This document shows, one piece after another, positions 36,674 through 45,332 of a stretch of 64,000 bases of DNA. The notes under the pieces are model-generated. The model was given only the letters and a program-made list of their open reading frames with translations. It had not been told where the DNA came from and ran no database searches. The stretch lies in NCBI RefSeq assembly GCF_020694005.1, contig NZ_CP073013.1:2552578-2616577 (forward strand). The letters run 5' to 3'. Numbering within the stretch: the stretch's first letter is position 1; every line of letters begins with the position of its first letter. A program made the translations under genes and the position numbers. The DNA is from Marinomonas profundi (lineage in GTDB: Bacteria; Pseudomonadota; Gammaproteobacteria; Pseudomonadales; Marinomonadaceae).

Positions 36674-38551
36674 ATGACTGATAAAAATAATACACAGTTT
36701 GTAATGGATGTATCTATGATTAATCGCTTTTATGATAGAGGTGCTAGCACCTTGTTGAAATTCCAAATTCCTCATTTACGTCTTGGCCTTGTTGCCGTTT
36801 CTTTGTTAAGCACGTCGGTTGCTATTCAAGCTGAAGCCGTCCCTTCCAGTTCAGAGCGCCCGAATATATTATTGATTATGGCGGATGATTTAGGTTATTC
36901 AGACTTGAGTGCTTTTGGCAGTGAAATCAATACTCCCAATATTGACGGTTTAGCAACACAAGGACGAATACTGACGAATTTTCATACGGCTGCTGTGTGT
37001 TCGCCTACTCGTGCAAGTTTGATGACAGGGGTTGATCATCATCTAGCGGGCATCGGCAATATGGGCGAAGTGGTTGGACTTAATATTATTCAAAATAAGC
37101 CGACTAATGCGCCATGGGGAAAATCCAATACTTACGATTTTGACAGTATTCCAGAAGGTTATCGTGGGCATTTAAGTGAGAAGACAGCAGCGATGCCAGA
37201 GCTGTTATCTGATGCCGGATATCACACCTACATGGTCGGTAAGTGGCATTTGGCGTATGACATAAAAGCGCCTGATAAAGACCACAGAGCTTTTTATCGA
37301 ATTAATAAATCAGCTTTGCCATATGCGAGAGGCTTCGATAAATCTTTTACCTTGGTAAATGGTGGGGCTTCTCACTTCGCTCCTTCGACGCCACCCACAC
37401 CACTCGACATGGTTATGTATGCTGACAATGATCGTTTGATGCCAGCAGAGGCGTTGCCGACAGACTTCTTTTCTACCACGTTTTATACGGATAAGTTGAT
37501 CGAATACATTGATTCAAACCATGATGATGGTAAACCTTTCTTTGCTTATGCGGCCTATACCGCTCCCCACTGGCCACTGCAAGCTCCAGAAGCCGACATC
37601 GCTGTTCATAAAGGGCGTTATGATGAGGGTTATGGTGCCATTATGGCGCGCCGTATTGAGCGCATGAAGTCGCTTGGTATCGTCCCTGATAATGCTGCAC
37701 CAGCGGTTGAAATAGGCGGTGATAAAGCTTGGCAGGCGTTGACCCCAGAAGAGCGTAAAAAAGAAGCGAAAACGATGGAGCTTTATGCGGCCATGGTGAC
37801 TAACCTAGATCATCATGTGGGGCGTTTGGTTTCTCATTTGAAACAGATTGGCGAATACGACAATACTGTTATCATGTTTATGTCAGATAATGGTGCGGAA
37901 GGGGCTAGCGCGTTTGCGCCACCAATTCCGGGTACGAAAGTTGATAATGCCTACGATAATATGGGCAAACCGGGTTCAGTTGTTGCCTATGGTGCTAAAT
38001 GGGCGGAAGTCAGTACGTCTGCGTTCAGTTATTTTAAAGGTTTCACGGGGGCGGAAGGTGGTACCGCATCGCCTTTGATTGTTAAGTTGAATGGCCAAGA
38101 GGTGGCGAAGCCAATGTCGGCAGCTCGTCTTCAGGTGACTGATGTACTTCCAACATTGCTAGACATGGCTGGCGCTGCCCTACCAGGCGATACGTTTAAA
38201 GGTAAGTCTATTCACGTTCCTCAGGGGGTGTCATTTTTACCAGCATTGAAAAATGATGGTGAGGTGTTTCGAGTACACCCTAAAGGTACCGTTTTTGTTG
38301 ATGAGTTGATGGGGGCGAGCTACGTTGTTCGTGACAATTGGAAATTAACACAGCAAAATCCGCTAGCTGAAAAGCGTTCGCTTACAAAAGATGTCCCTTT
38401 TCGTTTATATGATTTGTCAACAGATCGCAGTGAATCCATCGACGTTGCTGTGCAACACCCAGAAATAGTGGCTGAGCTAAAGGCGGAGCTGCTTAAATAC
38501 TTCTCTAAAAATAGCGTAGTGGAACACGCGACTTCTTATACAGGAAGATAG
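36674..38551 (+). CDS. Secreted arylsulfatase
   Basis: 625-aa sulfatase with a signal peptide after a long polar N-terminus (hydrophobic stretch about 36-52, cleavage near QAEA), so it acts in the periplasm or outside. The sulfatase signature C-S-P-T-R is at 109-113; Cys109 would be converted to formylglycine. Metal residues lie in MADDLGYSD (Asp71, Asp72), the GKWHLAYD segment carries the conserved Lys/His, and MSDNGAEG the Asp/Asn pair. It belongs to the long arylsulfatase subgroup and releases sulfate from an organic ester. The start could be a later Met (about 36704 or 36716). The maturase is encoded next. Confidence 0.92.
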   Translation: MTDKNNTQFVMDVSMINRFYDRGASTLLKFQIPHLRLGLVAVSLLSTSVAIQAEAVPSSSERPNILLIMADDLGYSDLSAFGSEINTPNIDGLATQGRILTNFHTAAVCSPTRASLMTGVDHHLAGIGNMGEVVGLNIIQNKPTNAPWGKSNTYDFDSIPEGYRGHLSEKTAAMPELLSDAGYHTYMVGKWHLAYDIKAPDKDHRAFYRINKSALPYARGFDKSFTLVNGGASHFAPSTPPTPLDMVMYADNDRLMPAEALPTDFFSTTFYTDKLIEYIDSNHDDGKPFFAYAAYTAPHWPLQAPEADIAVHKGRYDEGYGAIMARRIERMKSLGIVPDNAAPAVEIGGDKAWQALTPEERKKEAKTMELYAAMVTNLDHHVGRLVSHLKQIGEYDNTVIMFMSDNGAEGASAFAPPIPGTKVDNAYDNMGKPGSVVAYGAKWAEVSTSAFSYFKGFTGAEGGTASPLIVKLNGQEVAKPMSAARLQVTDVLPTLLDMAGAALPGDTFKGKSIHVPQGVSFLPALKNDGEVFRVHPKGTVFVDELMGASYVVRDNWKLTQQNPLAEKRSLTKDVPFRLYDLSTDRSESIDVAVQHPEIVAELKAELLKYFSKNSVVEHATSYTGR

Positions 38552-38663
38552 TCAGCTTGACCCGAAAATTGCCGCTGTTAAGGAACCTGAAGTGTCCTGT
38601 AGGCGGCAACTTTGTTTGTCATGTACTGTCTTTGGCTCTTGTGAATATGAGGTGCAAAAAGTA

Positions 38664-39887
38664 ATGGATCGAATAAACAACTTTGGTGTCATGGCTAAGC
38701 CGAGCAGCTCGGTCTGCAATATCGACTGTACTTACTGTTTCTATCTGGAGAAAGAACATCTTTATCCAGATAGAAAAAAACAGTGGCGTATGGACAATAC
38801 CACGCTAGAAAATTACATACGTGAGCAAATTCAGTCTCAGCAAGGTGAGGTCATTGATTTTGTTTGGCAAGGAGGTGAGCCCACGTTATTAGGAGTGGAC
38901 TTCTTTCGCCAAGTCATAGTGTTTCAAGAGCAGTATCGCGGTTATAAAACGGTGACTAATGCTTTGCAAACTAATGCGACTTTGCTTGATAAGGAGTGGG
39001 CTTTATTTTTCAAAGAACACCATTTTTTAATTGGTGTCTCCATTGATGGTGATCGAATTAGCAACGACACTTATCGTTTATCCCGCAAAGGCAAAAGCAC
39101 CTTTGATGAAACGCTGAACGGCCTTGCGTTACTCAAAAAACACAAGGTGGACTTTAATACGTTAACAGTAGTGAATGCAGAGAACGTAAAGCGGCCATTA
39201 AATGTTTATGCGTTTCTAAAACGTATTGGCAGTCGATATATACAGTTCATCCCCTTAGTTGAGCGTAAAGCCATTGTCCCAGATAGTCATGGCTTAACTT
39301 TGATTCAACCGACATTTGCTGGCGAATCCAATCTTGCACAATGGTCTGTCCCAGCTAAAGCGTATGGCAAGTTTTTGAATACGATTTTTGACCATTGGAT
39401 TCAAAACGATTTGGGCGACGTTTTTGTTATGAATTTTGAGCAAACCATGAGTCAGCTTGTGGGCCGCCCAGGTGCTTGTGTGTTTAGTGAAACCTGCGGC
39501 AATGGATTAGTCATGGAGTCTAATGGGGATGTGTATTCCTGTGACCACTATGTTTACCCAGAACATAAACTAGGCAATGTAAATGAAGCATCGTTAATTG
39601 ATCTAGTAAATCTGCCGCAAAATCTTAAATTTGGCCAGGATAAACTCAGTAATATCAGTGTTAATTGCCATCAATGTGAAGTGCGTTCTGTTTGTCACGG
39701 TGGCTGCCCAAAACATCGATTTGAGCCTTCTGATGATGGTGTGTTGAATCGTAATTATCTGTGTGATGGTTTTAAATCTCACTTTTCTCATGTCATACCA
39801 AAAATGTCAGAAACCATCGGCATGTTAAGTCACCAGTTGCCAATGAAAAAAGTAAAGCAAGAGATAAAACGAAGGTTTTATTCATAG
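38664..39887 (+). CDS. Radical SAM anaerobic-type sulfatase maturase
   Basis: 407-aa radical SAM enzyme that oxidises the active-site cysteine of the sulfatase to formylglycine before export. The AdoMet cluster motif CNIDCTYC gives Cys18, Cys22 and Cys25. The C-terminal SPASM region has two more clusters (CVFSETCGNGLVMESNGDVYSC region; CHQCEVRSVCHGGCP). Start 38664 follows GAGGTG; an upstream in-frame extension to 38592 is unlikely coding. Being beside a Cys-type sulfatase makes the pairing firm. Confidence 0.92.
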   Translation: MDRINNFGVMAKPSSSVCNIDCTYCFYLEKEHLYPDRKKQWRMDNTTLENYIREQIQSQQGEVIDFVWQGGEPTLLGVDFFRQVIVFQEQYRGYKTVTNALQTNATLLDKEWALFFKEHHFLIGVSIDGDRISNDTYRLSRKGKSTFDETLNGLALLKKHKVDFNTLTVVNAENVKRPLNVYAFLKRIGSRYIQFIPLVERKAIVPDSHGLTLIQPTFAGESNLAQWSVPAKAYGKFLNTIFDHWIQNDLGDVFVMNFEQTMSQLVGRPGACVFSETCGNGLVMESNGDVYSCDHYVYPEHKLGNVNEASLIDLVNLPQNLKFGQDKLSNISVNCHQCEVRSVCHGGCPKHRFEPSDDGVLNRNYLCDGFKSHFSHVIPKMSETIGMLSHQLPMKKVKQEIKRRFYS

Positions 39888-39930
39888 AGTAAAGCCTTGC
39901 TAAAAACGAACCATTTCTAGTTACAGCGAT

Positions 39931-40050
39931 TTATTTCGCCCCCATGTTAGCGGTAGCTTCTTCTAGTCTATTTCGCCGCCAAATAAGATCGTCATCACTT
40001 AGGTTTTTCCTCTGGGTTGGAGAGCTCATGTTGAGTTTTTCACCTCTAAT
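39931..40050 (-). pseudogene. LysR-family regulator remnant, C-terminal end
   Basis: On the minus strand this reads to the stop at 39931 with a tail DDDLIWRRNRLEEATANMG, which lines up with the end of the intact LysR protein at 45333 (NDEGLIWLRNILKEAALNMG). Only about the last 24 codons are recognisable; upstream it meets the left end of the IS66 element. The N-terminal remnant of the same kind of gene lies just beyond the right end of the element. Confidence 0.75.
40043..40050. repeat. Left target-site duplication of the IS66 element
   Basis: CCTCTAAT directly precedes the left inverted repeat and recurs at 42892-42899 after the right inverted repeat. Eight bases is the IS66-family target duplication length. 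Confidence 0.95.
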
Positions 40051-40077
40051 GTAAGCGCCCTTAAATCTGCATTCTTG
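40051..40077 (+). repeat. Left terminal inverted repeat of the IS66 element
   Basis: 27 bases starting GTAAGCGCCCTTAAATC, the typical IS66 end GTAAGCG. It matches the complement of 42865-42891 at 26 of 27 positions. Confidence 0.95.
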
Positions 40078-40139
40078 CTGACCTTCTCGTAATATCAGAA
40101 CCTAACACCTGTTTACTTTAACCATGAACAGGTGTCTTT

Positions 40140-40463
40140 ATGAATACTTTTTCGGATCCTCAATCCCGTGCTGACTTTTGGCGGGCGCAAGTCACAGCTG
40201 CTGAGGCAGCGGCCATGTCCAGTGCTCGGTTCTGCAAAGAAAACGATCTCAATTATTCTCAATTCATGTATTGGCGGCAGAAATGTCAGACACCATCAGC
40301 CCCAATATCGGAGGACAAGTCGTCCAGTTTTATCAAAGTGGAACCTTCATTGGGCCAGTTAGGGTCAGGCTTGTCGGTGTCTTTGCCAAATGGCATGCAA
40401 ATCCACGGTATTGATTCGACCAATGTGACCTTGGTTCGTCAGTTGTTGGAGTGGGCGTTATGA
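40140..40463 (+). CDS. tnpA: IS66 accessory protein TnpA
   Basis: 107-aa first IS66 protein: a helix-turn-helix-like N-terminus (FWRAQVTAAEAAAMSSARFCKE) followed by a short basic/polar tail with the SVSLPNGMQIHG segment usual for this family. Required for transposition, precise role unclear. Its stop overlaps the tnpB start (ATGA), the conserved IS66 coupling. Confidence 0.93.
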   Translation: MNTFSDPQSRADFWRAQVTAAEAAAMSSARFCKENDLNYSQFMYWRQKCQTPSAPISEDKSSSFIKVEPSLGQLGSGLSVSLPNGMQIHGIDSTNVTLVRQLLEWAL

Positions 40464-40825
40464 CACGTTATTTTCGCCCGTCGGTCGACATGCCTAAGAT
40501 CTATCTTTATCGTCAGCCAGTGGATTTTCGTAAAGCCGCTGTGGGGCTGGCAGCGATTGTGGAGCAGGAGTTGGCGCAGAATCCTTTTGATGGTGCTTTG
40601 TATGCGTTTACCAATCGGCACCGGAACAAAATTAAATGTTTATTTTGGGAGGACAATGGTTTTGTGCTGTATTACAAAACCCTTGCCGAGGACAAGTTTC
40701 GTTGGCCCAAAAAGGGTGACGAGGTGATCTCTCTTACTGGACAACAGATTAATTGGCTGCTGGATGGCTATGATATAACGGCGATGAAAGGCCATAAAAA
40801 ATTGCATTATGAGTCTGTTTTTTAA
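40460..40825 (+). CDS. tnpB: IS66 accessory protein TnpB (Orf2)
   Basis: About 121 aa. Typical IS66 Orf2: the IYLYRQPVDFRKAAVGLAA start, FWEDNGFVLYYKTL, and LDGYDITAMKGHKKLHY end. Helps transposition. I choose the ATG at 40460, overlapping the tnpA stop; a GTG at 40451 is possible. Confidence 0.95.
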   Translation: MTRYFRPSVDMPKIYLYRQPVDFRKAAVGLAAIVEQELAQNPFDGALYAFTNRHRNKIKCLFWEDNGFVLYYKTLAEDKFRWPKKGDEVISLTGQQINWLLDGYDITAMKGHKKLHYESVF

Positions 40826-40860
40826 CGCGTTTTAGGGGCTGTTATGATAAAATAACGTAC

Positions 40861-42525
40861 ATGAAAACAGCCCCTAATACGCACAACATCTCGGTCAATT
40901 ATGCGACTCTGTCACAGGCGGAGTTGTTGTCGTTGCTGGTCAAAAAAGACCAAGATCTCGTGCAAAAAGATCAGGTGTTAGCGCAAAGAGATCAGGTACT
41001 AGAGCTGAAAAATCAGCTCCTTGATGATCACCATCAGGTTATTCAGCATCAAAAAGCCTTGCTGGATGAAAGAGACCGTAAAATTGCACAGTTAGAGGAG
41101 CTCCTGCGCTTAGCCAAGGCTCAGAAGTTTGCGGCAAGCAGTGAAAAGTCCGTCTATCAAATCGATCTGTTTGATGAGGTGGAATTGGAAGCGGCCATTG
41201 CGGCTCTGATCGAACAACTGCCCGAAGACGTGCTTCCAGAAGCGGTTCGATCTCGTAAACGCCAACGTGGCTTCTCTGACAAACTGACTCGCGTACGGGT
41301 GGAACTGCGTTTGTCAGAAGAAGAAAAAGCCGGTGCCACGTCTACCTTTTTCAGCAAGGTCAAAGAAGAACTGGACATCATACCCGCCCAGGTTCGAGTG
41401 TTAGAGTACTGGCAGGAAAAAGCCGTCTTTAAAACACAAGAGGACCAAGCAGACCACATCGTTGTCGCCAAACGTCCTCTTCACCCACTCGGTAAATGTG
41501 CCATTAGCATCAGCGCGCTGGCTTACATCATCGCTGGAAAATATGCGGATGGCCTGCCCTTGTATCGCTTGGAAAAACAGATCGAACGTTACGGAGGGCA
41601 TTATGACCGCACCAGCATGGCCCACCACGTCATCCTGCTGACTGACAGAGTCCAGTCCCTACTGAATCTTGCTTGGGAAACCCAATTGGAAGCGGGGTAC
41701 CTACAGGGTGACGAAACCCGTATCCAAGTGCTCAAAGAAGACGGCAAAACCGCCCAATCGGATAAATGGATGTGGGTGATACGCGGCGGACCGCCAGACA
41801 AACCTATCGTGCGTTTTGAATACAACCCTTCCCGAAATGGGGAGGTACCCGTGCAGCTGCTCGATGGGTTTAAAGGTGTCCTGCAAGCCGATGGCTATGG
41901 CGGCTACAATGCCGTGTGCCAGAAATACAACCTAACTCGCATTGGTTGCTGGGATCACGTGCGCCGTAAATTTATTGAGGCCAGCAAAGGCGCTGACACC
42001 AAAAAGAAAAACAAAAACTCACCCCCTACCAAAGCCGAGGTGGCATTAAGCCATATCCGTAAACTCTACAGGATTGAAACACAGATAAAAGACCTGAGCG
42101 ACGCTGAGAAACATCGCGTGCGCCAAGAGCAAAGCCTTCCGGCCCTCAACACCTTTAAAGAATGGCTCGGCAATAATGTCGATAAAACCCCAAAAGACCA
42201 GCTGACCTACAAGGCCATCCGCTACGCCCTCAACCAATGGGAGACACTCACGGGATACTGCGAGGATGGGCAATTGCACATCAGCAATGTCTTGGCTGAG
42301 AACGCCATCCGCCCCTTCGCAATTGGACGTAAGAATTGGTTATTCGCCGACACCTCACAAGGGGCCAAAGCCAGCGCGGCTTGGTACAGTCTTGTCGAAA
42401 CCGCCAAAGCCAACGGCCTAGAGCCTCATGCGTATATTTTGCATATCCTGCAGCACATCGCTAGCGCCGACACCGTTGAAAAATTAGAAGCCTTATTGCC
42501 TTGGCGTGTTAAAGCGGCGCTGTAA
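40861..42525 (+). CDS. tnpC: IS66 transposase TnpC
   Basis: 554-aa DDE transposase. The N-terminal coiled-coil/leucine-zipper region (about 15-90, KKDQDLVQKDQVLAQRDQ repeats) is followed by the central IS66 DDE domain: Asp in GDETRIQVL, Asp in LQADGYGGYNAV, and Glu in LAENAIRPFAIGRKNWLF near the end. Uninterrupted, so the element may be active. Confidence 0.95.
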   Translation: MKTAPNTHNISVNYATLSQAELLSLLVKKDQDLVQKDQVLAQRDQVLELKNQLLDDHHQVIQHQKALLDERDRKIAQLEELLRLAKAQKFAASSEKSVYQIDLFDEVELEAAIAALIEQLPEDVLPEAVRSRKRQRGFSDKLTRVRVELRLSEEEKAGATSTFFSKVKEELDIIPAQVRVLEYWQEKAVFKTQEDQADHIVVAKRPLHPLGKCAISISALAYIIAGKYADGLPLYRLEKQIERYGGHYDRTSMAHHVILLTDRVQSLLNLAWETQLEAGYLQGDETRIQVLKEDGKTAQSDKWMWVIRGGPPDKPIVRFEYNPSRNGEVPVQLLDGFKGVLQADGYGGYNAVCQKYNLTRIGCWDHVRRKFIEASKGADTKKKNKNSPPTKAEVALSHIRKLYRIETQIKDLSDAEKHRVRQEQSLPALNTFKEWLGNNVDKTPKDQLTYKAIRYALNQWETLTGYCEDGQLHISNVLAENAIRPFAIGRKNWLFADTSQGAKASAAWYSLVETAKANGLEPHAYILHILQHIASADTVEKLEALLPWRVKAAL

Positions 42526-42864
42526 AGGCACACGCCCATCAAGCAAACGGACACAACAGCAAAAAGCACGGGATAAAAAAGAAACGGGTAGGCGTAAAAT
42601 AAAAAAGTAAAATAAAAAAATAGAAATCGTAAAAGCAAAGAAGAGAAATCAAAGAAAGGCTTTACCGCCGCATCCCTGCAGCCACTGAATCTTCCTGAAA
42701 AGAGACAGAGCCTCCCTCCTGGAGGCGTAGGCAAATCCGTTCGCCCTCTGTCTATATTTACCCTAGCCTTTTTTGACACCTGATGCAACCTCACGTATCA
42801 ATTTACATTATCGATGGATGATCACTACAAGGTCATTTACAACAACACAAAACAAATTAAACGA

Positions 42865-42891
42865 CAAGAATGCTGATTTAAGGGCGCTTAC
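42865..42891 (-). repeat. Right terminal inverted repeat of the IS66 element
   Basis: Complement of the left repeat with one mismatch; ends in GCGCTTAC followed by the target duplication. The 340 bases between tnpC and this repeat hold no credible gene. Confidence 0.95.
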
Positions 42892-42899
42892 CCTCTAAT
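42892..42899. repeat. Right target-site duplication of the IS66 element
   Basis: CCTCTAAT, identical to 40043-40050. Confidence 0.95.
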
Positions 42900-42968
42900 G
42901 AGGCTTTTCTAAGCTAACAGAGTGTCTAATAGTACTAACAAGTTGAGATCTGATTTCTTAAATTTTCT
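42900..42968 (-). pseudogene. LysR-family regulator remnant, N-terminal end
   Basis: On the minus strand this reads KFKKSDLNLLVLLDTLLA then a TAG stop, aligning with the start of the intact LysR at 46250 (RFKKLDLNLLVALDTLLS). Where that gene has its ATG the remnant has AGA, so no start remains. The 270 or so central codons are missing: the other flank of the IS66 element has only the C-terminal end. The deletion therefore predates or accompanied events before the IS insertion, since the target duplication is intact. Confidence 0.8.
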
Positions 42969-43308
42969 AAAAACTCATAATATTTTTTCTAAGACCTTTC
43001 GATCAGATCGAATGGTTGATTCTGTTTAAAGGTTTTTTATGAAAAGCTGAAGTGGTTTATAGTAAATGTGTTTTTTAAATGATAGTAGACTGTTTGTTTG
43101 TTTTGTTGCTGATGTTAGCTCATTCATTAAATGTATAAAAATATAAAATTATTTTTATACAGATATCTAATTTTATTGTGATTTTAATGTCTTTTAAATT
43201 AAGTTTTGATGAAAATGTATTAATTTTTAAATCACTGTTTATAAAATTATAAGTGTTTTTCTGTTCGATGAATGATCTGACATTATTATAAAAATTAGAG
43301 GTGTAGGT
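42969..43308. other. A/T-rich regulatory region upstream of the hydrolase
   Basis: 340 bases without a gene, unusually A/T rich from about 43070. It contains the presumed LysR box (42998-43032) and must hold the promoter of the hydrolase-cyclase pair. GAGGTG just before 43309 is the hydrolase ribosome site. Confidence 0.6.
42998..43032. promoter_or_regulatory. Candidate LysR operator upstream of the hydrolase
   Basis: A 35-base element with the inverted repeat TTCGAT-N3-ATCGAA, containing a T-N11-A LysR-type box, followed by GGTTGATTCTGTTTAAAGG. 32 of 35 bases match the element at 46281-46315 between the intact LysR gene and the porin. Similarity continues weakly for about 30 more bases. Confidence 0.8.
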
Positions 43309-44469
43309 ATGGCGTTATTTGAATATTTCCCAAATTATGTTTGGAACTTGTCTGTTTCTATTGCGGTAGAGAGCGGCGCTAGAATGGGCGAAATTATCGA
43401 TATGTGTAAGCCACTGCGCGAAGCTGCGGCAAACGGTGACGACGCCGGCACTGTCGAGTTTCTCCAGCAGTGGGTGAAAATGGCGGACAAGCTTATTGGT
43501 CTGGCCGATGAAGATGAAGCGGCAGGCTGTTATTTTTCTGCTGGCAGTAAGTTAAAAAGAGCCGCTCTGTACCTGATGGTTGCTGAAAGAATGCAGGGCC
43601 AAGGTCACCCTAATCGCATGGAAACATGGCGCAATGCACAGGCTGCTTTTCGTAAAAGTATCCAACTTAGCCAAGACAATTGCGAATACGTTGAGGTGCC
43701 GTTGGAAAATGGTGGCACCATGCCAGCATTGTATGTTCGAGCGCCTGGTGAGGGTCCTCATCCTACTGTGGTTTATTGTAACGGTTTGGACAGCTGTAAA
43801 GAGATGTTGTATTGGTCAAACTTGCCGCAAGCCTTGGCCAAACGCGGCATATCGACCCTTTGTGTTGATCAGCCGGGCACTGGTGAAACCTTGCGTACAT
43901 ATGGACTGCCTGCGGTACCCAATAGCGAAGTTTGGGCATCAAAAGCAGTGGACTGGCTAGAGCAGCAAGACGATGTTGACACCGCTCGTATCGGAATGAC
44001 AGGTATCTCCCTCGGTGGCCATTTTGCCCCGCGTGCCGTTGCTTTTGAACCTAGATTCGCCGCTGGCGCCGTGTGGGGAGCTAACCACAACTGGGCAGAA
44101 GTACAGCAAAAACGTCTAAAACGCGAGGGAGAAAACCCCGTTCCGCATTATTGGGCACATGTCATGTGGGTATTTGGCGCAACCGATATGGACGATTTTT
44201 TTGCTAAAGCGGAAGGTATGAACCTGAATGGCGTGATGGAAAAAATACAGGTTCCTTTCCTCGTGACGCATGGTGAAAAAGATCGCCAGATTAGCCTTGA
44301 TTACGCTCATCAAAGTTACGATCAGCTGATCAACTCACCCCATCGTGAATTTAAAATCTTTACCGAACGCGAAGGCGGCGTCGAGCATGTTGGCGCCGAC
44401 AATATGAGTTTTGGCTGCGATTATATTGCTGATTGGTTCGCGAAAACGTTAGGCGGCAAACGGGGGTAA
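43309..44469 (+). CDS. Alpha/beta hydrolase (DUF1100/2,6-dihydroxypseudooxynicotine hydrolase-like)
   Basis: 386-aa cytoplasmic alpha/beta hydrolase with a long N-terminal helical part (about 1-125) as in C-C bond hydrolases acting on pseudooxynicotine-type substrates. The nucleophile Ser234 lies in GISLGG, the acid is probably Asp325 in HGEKDRQI, and the base His360 in GVEHVG. Likely role: hydrolysis of an aromatic ester, ketone or ring-cleavage product. It is followed four bases later by the cyclase gene. A decayed copy of its C-terminus is at 49511-49636. Confidence 0.85.
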   Translation: MALFEYFPNYVWNLSVSIAVESGARMGEIIDMCKPLREAAANGDDAGTVEFLQQWVKMADKLIGLADEDEAAGCYFSAGSKLKRAALYLMVAERMQGQGHPNRMETWRNAQAAFRKSIQLSQDNCEYVEVPLENGGTMPALYVRAPGEGPHPTVVYCNGLDSCKEMLYWSNLPQALAKRGISTLCVDQPGTGETLRTYGLPAVPNSEVWASKAVDWLEQQDDVDTARIGMTGISLGGHFAPRAVAFEPRFAAGAVWGANHNWAEVQQKRLKREGENPVPHYWAHVMWVFGATDMDDFFAKAEGMNLNGVMEKIQVPFLVTHGEKDRQISLDYAHQSYDQLINSPHREFKIFTEREGGVEHVGADNMSFGCDYIADWFAKTLGGKRG

Positions 44470-44473
44470 AAAC

Positions 44474-45253
44474 ATGTCTCGTCAATTTATTGATTTATCG
44501 ATTTATCTTGAGAACGATGTCATCACCGATCCGCCGTTTATGCGTCCAGAGATTACCTATCAGACGCACGCGGAAACCGTTCCTGAAGCGAATCACTTTT
44601 TTCCGGGTGTTGCGGCGGATGAATTTCCAGGAGGTCATGGATTTGCGGCGGCTGAGACGGTGAAGCTCACCACTCACAATGGCACGCATTTGGACGCTCC
44701 TTGGCACTTTCACCCGACGATGAACAATGGCGAAAGGGCGATTACCATAGATGAAGTGCCATTGGATTGGTGTTTTCGCCCCGGCGTAAAGCTGGATTTT
44801 CGTCACTTTGAAGACGGCTATGTCGTCACCGCGGCGGATGTCGAGGCGGAACTGAAGCGCATTGGGTATGAGCTGCAGCCCATGGATATTGTCTTGGTTA
44901 ATACGGCGGCAGGAAGCGCCGTAGGGAATCCTGATTTTTGTAATATCGGTTGCGGTATGGGCTATGAAGCGACCATGTATTTATTGGAGCGCGGGGTGCG
45001 AGTAACAGGTACGGATGCTTGGTCGTGGGATGCCCCCTTTAGCCATACTGCTAAGCGTGTGGCCGAAACCGGTGATTACTCTTTAATCTGGGAAGGCCAC
45101 AAAGCGGGTCGGGATGTGGGGTATTGTCATCTGGAAAAACTGCACAACCTTGAAGCCTTGCCAGCCTTTGGTTATACCGTGGTTTGTTTTCCTCATAAGG
45201 TGCGCGGTGGTTCGGCTGGCTGGACTCGCGCTGTTGCTATTATCGATGGTTAA
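44474..45253 (+). CDS. Cyclase-family metal hydrolase (kynurenine formamidase/isatin hydrolase fold)
   Basis: 259-aa protein of the cyclase/KynB superfamily. The metal site HNGTHLDAPWH (His68, His72, Asp74, His78) is intact, and the second conserved block VTGTDAWSWDAPF and WEGHKAGRDVGYCHLEKL follows. Members hydrolyse amides or lactams (formylkynurenine, isatin). With the hydrolase just upstream it probably acts on the same pathway. A homologous pseudogene lies at 59791-60232. Confidence 0.87.
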   Translation: MSRQFIDLSIYLENDVITDPPFMRPEITYQTHAETVPEANHFFPGVAADEFPGGHGFAAAETVKLTTHNGTHLDAPWHFHPTMNNGERAITIDEVPLDWCFRPGVKLDFRHFEDGYVVTAADVEAELKRIGYELQPMDIVLVNTAAGSAVGNPDFCNIGCGMGYEATMYLLERGVRVTGTDAWSWDAPFSHTAKRVAETGDYSLIWEGHKAGRDVGYCHLEKLHNLEALPAFGYTVVCFPHKVRGGSAGWTRAVAIIDG

Positions 45254-45283
45254 GCGAAAAGTTCACTAAGCGAGCAATTCAAG

Positions 45284-45312
45284 GCGGAAGTAAGCACGTG
45301 TTTTACTTCCGC
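45284..45312. terminator. Bidirectional terminator between cyclase and LysR genes
   Basis: Inverted repeat GCGGAAGTAA / TTACTTCCGC with a 9-base loop and T/A tracts on both sides, between two convergent genes. Confidence 0.8.
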
Positions 45313-45332
45313 TTTTAATTGCAATGCTGTGT

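Larger units (their letters stand above)
40051..42891 (+). mobile_element. IS66-family insertion sequence, complete
   Basis: 2841-bp element bounded by 27-bp inverted repeats beginning GTAAGCGCCCTTAAATC (40051-40077 and complement at 42865-42891; one internal mismatch), with an 8-bp duplication outside. It carries tnpA, tnpB and tnpC in the canonical order, all open. The intact ends and duplication suggest a recent, possibly still mobile insertion. It lies within the decayed LysR gene. Confidence 0.97.

Noticed and set aside
42426-42794. 122-codon minus-strand frame at the IS66 right end
   Set aside because: Lies over the tnpC end and non-coding IS tail; low-complexity F/L-rich; not a known IS66 gene.
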